Source: Candidatus Kerfeldbacteria bacterium (GTDB lineage: Bacteria > Patescibacteriota > Patescibacteriia > UBA9570). Taken from it: 6,289 nucleotides of DNA. Below are positions 3,887 to 6,289 of the stretch, one piece after another. Numbering within the stretch: position 1 is the stretch's first letter; each line of letters opens with the position of its first letter. The notes beneath the pieces are model-generated. The model ran no database searches, was not told the origin of the DNA, and was given only the letters and a program-made list of their open reading frames with translations. A program made the position numbers and the translations under genes. The stretch is taken from positions 1 through 6,289 of the forward strand of contig JACQPW010000025.1 in the NCBI GenBank assembly GCA_016207285.1, read 5' to 3'.

Positions 3887-5647
3887 ATGAAAAAAATGAC
3901 ATTCTTGGTTTGTCTAGTGAGTGCCCTCCTATTTGGCCAGACAGCTCAGGCTGGCACCGCTTTGATTCACCCGATTACCGACGATAAAATTGGCACCACT
4001 ACGGTGACGATTAAATTTGTGAATGTACGGGCAGCCAAAAAATTCAAGTTTGAATTGTATGATCGCCGGGCGGGCCGCACCCAATACCGCAAAGTATTTG
4101 GGTTTTTCCAAGCCAGGAAGAGTAAAAAAAGTAAGAACCTCACCATTCACTTATCCGGCTTAAAACCAGATCGCGATTACCGGATTCGCTACCGGGCCGT
4201 CTTCTTAGGTGATCGCACCGGTATTTGGTCTGATTACGCCACCTTCCGCACCAAGAATAAAGCTATTTACTTTTACTTGGATACGGAAGATAGCCTATTG
4301 GCAGATGACGTCCCCTACCTAGAGTTAGATGACACATCTACTACAGAAGCGACCACCACGGCTTATGCCATGGCGGAGCAAAGCGATGGCCGCTGGTTCG
4401 TGGAAATTGAAGGAATCGCCAAAGATGATGTGCTGCAATACCGATTTTCACGCAACAACTTAGGACCACGCAGCTATGAACAATTTGAACCGGATGATGT
4501 TGATCACTTACGCTCTCTAACCATCAGTGAAGTTCCAGAAACCAAAGAGCTCACCGTGACTGACTGGCGATTGTTGCCGCCAACTACCGACACCGACACC
4601 GTCAGTAGTGAGGCTTGGCCAGTAACGGCACGCGATCCATTTGTGTTGGGAACCGCCTTGACCACTAACTATCCGGATGACTTTATGGATTATAGCGCAG
4701 CTACGTTTGAGTCGATCGCCGCTTTAGGCTTGACGTATGTGGCTATTCCGTATGCTAATCGCGTCATTATTAATGGTGACCCGGTAGAAACTAATCACAG
4801 CGTGGATGGTTATCCCACCGAAACCCAAATAGCAACCATGCTGACGGAACTTCAAGCTGCTGGTTTAACACCCATCTTAATGATCGATCTGCCGATCAAT
4901 GCCGAACAAGCCGATACCATTACCGAAGCGATGACCGATACCCATGGCAACAGTTACTTCAGCACCTATTTAACCCGCTGGCGTGAAGCGATGAATGATG
5001 GGCTCGATTTTGCCGTGGCAAATAATATCGATATCGTGGTCTTAGCTACACCGTTTGATGATTTCAACTTTCAAAATAACACCCAACAACAATACTTTAG
5101 CTACATTTTGGAAAACGATATTCTACCCAATGTCGGTAGCGATTATTCCGGTATCCTCACCACTAAAGAGTTATCTACGGACAGTGACTTTACTTGGTAC
5201 CAATCCAATAAAATTGATTGGCTCGGTGATAGCTGGTATCCCACCATCGCTGATACGGACACTCCCACCATTACGGATATGTATACGGAGGCCTTGGACC
5301 AACTAGCCGCTACCTACCAACCGTTGGCTGACCAATATAACAAGCCAGTCTTTTTTGCCAACTTAGGTGTCTTTAGTATTGATGGCGCTGCCAGTTTAGG
5401 TGAAACGATCGCACCCACAGCCAATGCGCTGAATCCGGATCGGAGTAGCGACACCTATAGCGTGGATACTCAAGAACAAGCTGATGCTTATGAAGCGCTG
5501 TTTCGTGCCATCGCAGAAACAGAGGATGTGATTGGGGCAGTGGCGCCAGATTATAGCTTCATGACGCAATACGACAAACTATCCAACATCCGCGACAAGA
5601 CGGCCAGTTTGGTTTGGCAACGCTGGTACAGTTTGTTTTTCCCCTGA
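3887..5647 (+). CDS. Secreted FN3 and glycosidase-like barrel protein, probably catalytically dead
   Basis: I do not recognise a named gene. Residues 1-22 form a signal peptide (MKK, hydrophobic core, AQA cleavage site). Residues about 24-123 look like a fibronectin type III domain (LSGLKPDRDYRIRYRA, then GIWSDYATFRTK) and are rich in Lys and Arg. Residues about 126-230 resemble a starch-binding-type beta-sandwich (GRWFVEIEGI, DDVLQYRF, TVTDWR), which is tentative. After a Thr/Asp linker, residues about 250-586 follow the pattern of a GH113/GH5-like TIM barrel: FESIAALGLTYVAIPYA, a GLTPILMIDLPIN strand, IDWLGDSWYP and KPVFFANLGVFSIDGAA. The usual GTE acid/base position reads ATP (387-389) and the usual TEIG nucleophile reads ANLG (N492). 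The product is probably a carbohydrate-binding or scaffold protein outside the cell. The gene follows rsmG by 4 nt, has its own promoter candidate and overlaps trhO by 69 bp. Confidence 0.8.
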   Translation: MKKMTFLVCLVSALLFGQTAQAGTALIHPITDDKIGTTTVTIKFVNVRAAKKFKFELYDRRAGRTQYRKVFGFFQARKSKKSKNLTIHLSGLKPDRDYRIRYRAVFLGDRTGIWSDYATFRTKNKAIYFYLDTEDSLLADDVPYLELDDTSTTEATTTAYAMAEQSDGRWFVEIEGIAKDDVLQYRFSRNNLGPRSYEQFEPDDVDHLRSLTISEVPETKELTVTDWRLLPPTTDTDTVSSEAWPVTARDPFVLGTALTTNYPDDFMDYSAATFESIAALGLTYVAIPYANRVIINGDPVETNHSVDGYPTETQIATMLTELQAAGLTPILMIDLPINAEQADTITEAMTDTHGNSYFSTYLTRWREAMNDGLDFAVANNIDIVVLATPFDDFNFQNNTQQQYFSYILENDILPNVGSDYSGILTTKELSTDSDFTWYQSNKIDWLGDSWYPTIADTDTPTITDMYTEALDQLAATYQPLADQYNKPVFFANLGVFSIDGAASLGETIAPTANALNPDRSSDTYSVDTQEQADAYEALFRAIAETEDVIGAVAPDYSFMTQYDKLSNIRDKTASLVWQRWYSLFFP

Positions 5648-6289
5648 ACACAGCCGTTGGCTGGTTTGTAAACAACTTGGACACAACAGCATTAAAGCAT
5701 TGCAATCCACATTGGCACAGTTGTAATAGGTATCGGTAGCCGTTGAGCAGTAATGGCACTGGCTAATAATTTGGTGATGCGCTGGATCATTCACCGGTAC
5801 CGCCATGCGCTGGTCAAAGACAAAGCAGCTCCCCTGCCATAAGCCATTGGGGATTTCCTTACCGTAATTAATGATCCCACCGTGTAACTGATAGACTGCT
5901 CCCACTCCAGATTTTTTCAATACGGCACTAGCCTTTTCACAGCGAATCCCACCAGTGCAATATACTAACACTTTTTTATCTTTTAATTCTTGATGTTGCT
6001 GCAACCAAGCTGGCAACTCCCGAAAATTGGCAATATCCGGCGTTATGGCATGCTTAAATTTACCAATTCTTGACTCATACTCATTCCGTACATCCAGCAC
6101 CACCGTATCTGGTTGTTGCGCTAGGGCATGCCAGTCTTGTGGAGACAAATGTTGCGCCGCATCGGCTGCTGTAATCTCGTTCACGCCTAGAGTGACTAAC
6201 TCGCGGCGATATTTTATTTTTAATTTCACAAACGGATTCTCGTGGTAAGCATGTTCTTTAAATTCAATGTCCCTAAATTGCTCCAGCGA
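5579..6289 (-). CDS. trhO: tRNA uridine(34) hydroxylase TrhO, rhodanese family (5' partial)
   Basis: TrhO (YceA/UPF0176) makes 5-hydroxyuridine at tRNA position 34 in an oxygen-dependent reaction. The reading frame enters from the right edge, so the first roughly 90 residues with the N-terminal domain are missing; 236 residues are visible. The frame stays open beyond the GTG at 6229, and the upstream HENPFVKLKIKYRREL matches the family linker, so that GTG is not the start. The rhodanese domain shows VVLDVRNEYESRIGKFKHA and the active-site loop CTGGIRCEKA with the catalytic Cys at visible residue 111. The C-terminal Cys-rich module has CHYC (178-181), NCANVDC (190-196), CPSC (203-206) and Cys 214. 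The usual last Cys of the CSxxC ending is absent (LCSGEKQ). The final 22 residues are encoded opposite the end of the preceding secreted-protein gene. Confidence 0.92.
   Translation of the reverse strand, partial: SLEQFRDIEFKEHAYHENPFVKLKIKYRRELVTLGVNEITAADAAQHLSPQDWHALAQQPDTVVLDVRNEYESRIGKFKHAITPDIANFRELPAWLQQHQELKDKKVLVYCTGGIRCEKASAVLKKSGVGAVYQLHGGIINYGKEIPNGLWQGSCFVFDQRMAVPVNDPAHHQIISQCHYCSTATDTYYNCANVDCNALMLLCPSCLQTSQRLCSGEKQTVPALPNQTGRLVADVG

Noticed and set aside
5055..5306. Plus-strand open frame of 83 codons inside the secreted-protein gene
   Set aside because: It is an out-of-frame shadow without domain features or initiation signals.
5651..5667. Hairpin CAGCC-GTT-GGCTG followed by GTTTGT as a terminator for the secreted-protein gene
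   Set aside because: The stem is only 5 bp, there is no real T run, and it lies within trhO coding sequence.
6227..6229. GTG as the trhO start
   Set aside because: The frame remains open to the window edge and the upstream residues match the TrhO linker, so the gene is simply cut by the window.

Overview
The window reads as bacterial chromosome, most likely from a Patescibacteria/CPR-type lineage. This is an inference from divergent small translation proteins, no recognisable Shine-Dalgarno sequence before any start, probable leaderless transcripts, very tight packing and the absence of any mobile element. No 16S rRNA or broad marker set is present, so the phylum is not proven. TGA acts as a normal stop here.

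Layout: at the left edge is the 5' third of argS on the minus strand (1-335). It is divergent from smpB (385-831) across a 49-nt promoter region. Directly after smpB lies a one-piece tmRNA gene, ssrA (879-1278), with a readable 19-residue degradation tag. Next comes the infC-rpmI-rplT operon (1306-2406), in which infC has no ATG/GTG/TTG start that would keep its conserved N-terminus and appears to begin at AUU. A PAP2-family membrane protein overlaps the end of rplT, and rsmG overlaps the end of the PAP2 gene. A gene for a 586-residue secreted protein follows 4 nt after rsmG, with its own extended -10 element placed so that the ATG would be nucleotide +1. It encodes a signal peptide, an FN3-like domain, a possible carbohydrate-binding beta-sandwich and a glycosidase-like barrel that seems to have lost both catalytic glutamates. 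The right end is a convergent minus-strand trhO gene cut by the window edge; its 3' end overlaps the secreted-protein gene by 69 bp in exact codon register.

Functionally the region is mostly a translation neighbourhood: tRNA charging (ArgS), ribosome rescue (SmpB plus tmRNA), initiation (IF3), large-subunit proteins (L35, L20), 16S rRNA methylation (RsmG) and tRNA wobble hydroxylation (TrhO). The PAP2 protein and the secreted pseudo-glycosidase-like protein are envelope or extracellular additions. The points most worth checking are the altered T-loop and D-loop of the tmRNA, the AUU start of infC, the two identically spaced leaderless promoters, the apparently inactive glycosidase and the codon-aligned antisense overlap. 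I saw no CRISPR array, insertion sequence, tRNA gene or convincing terminator.
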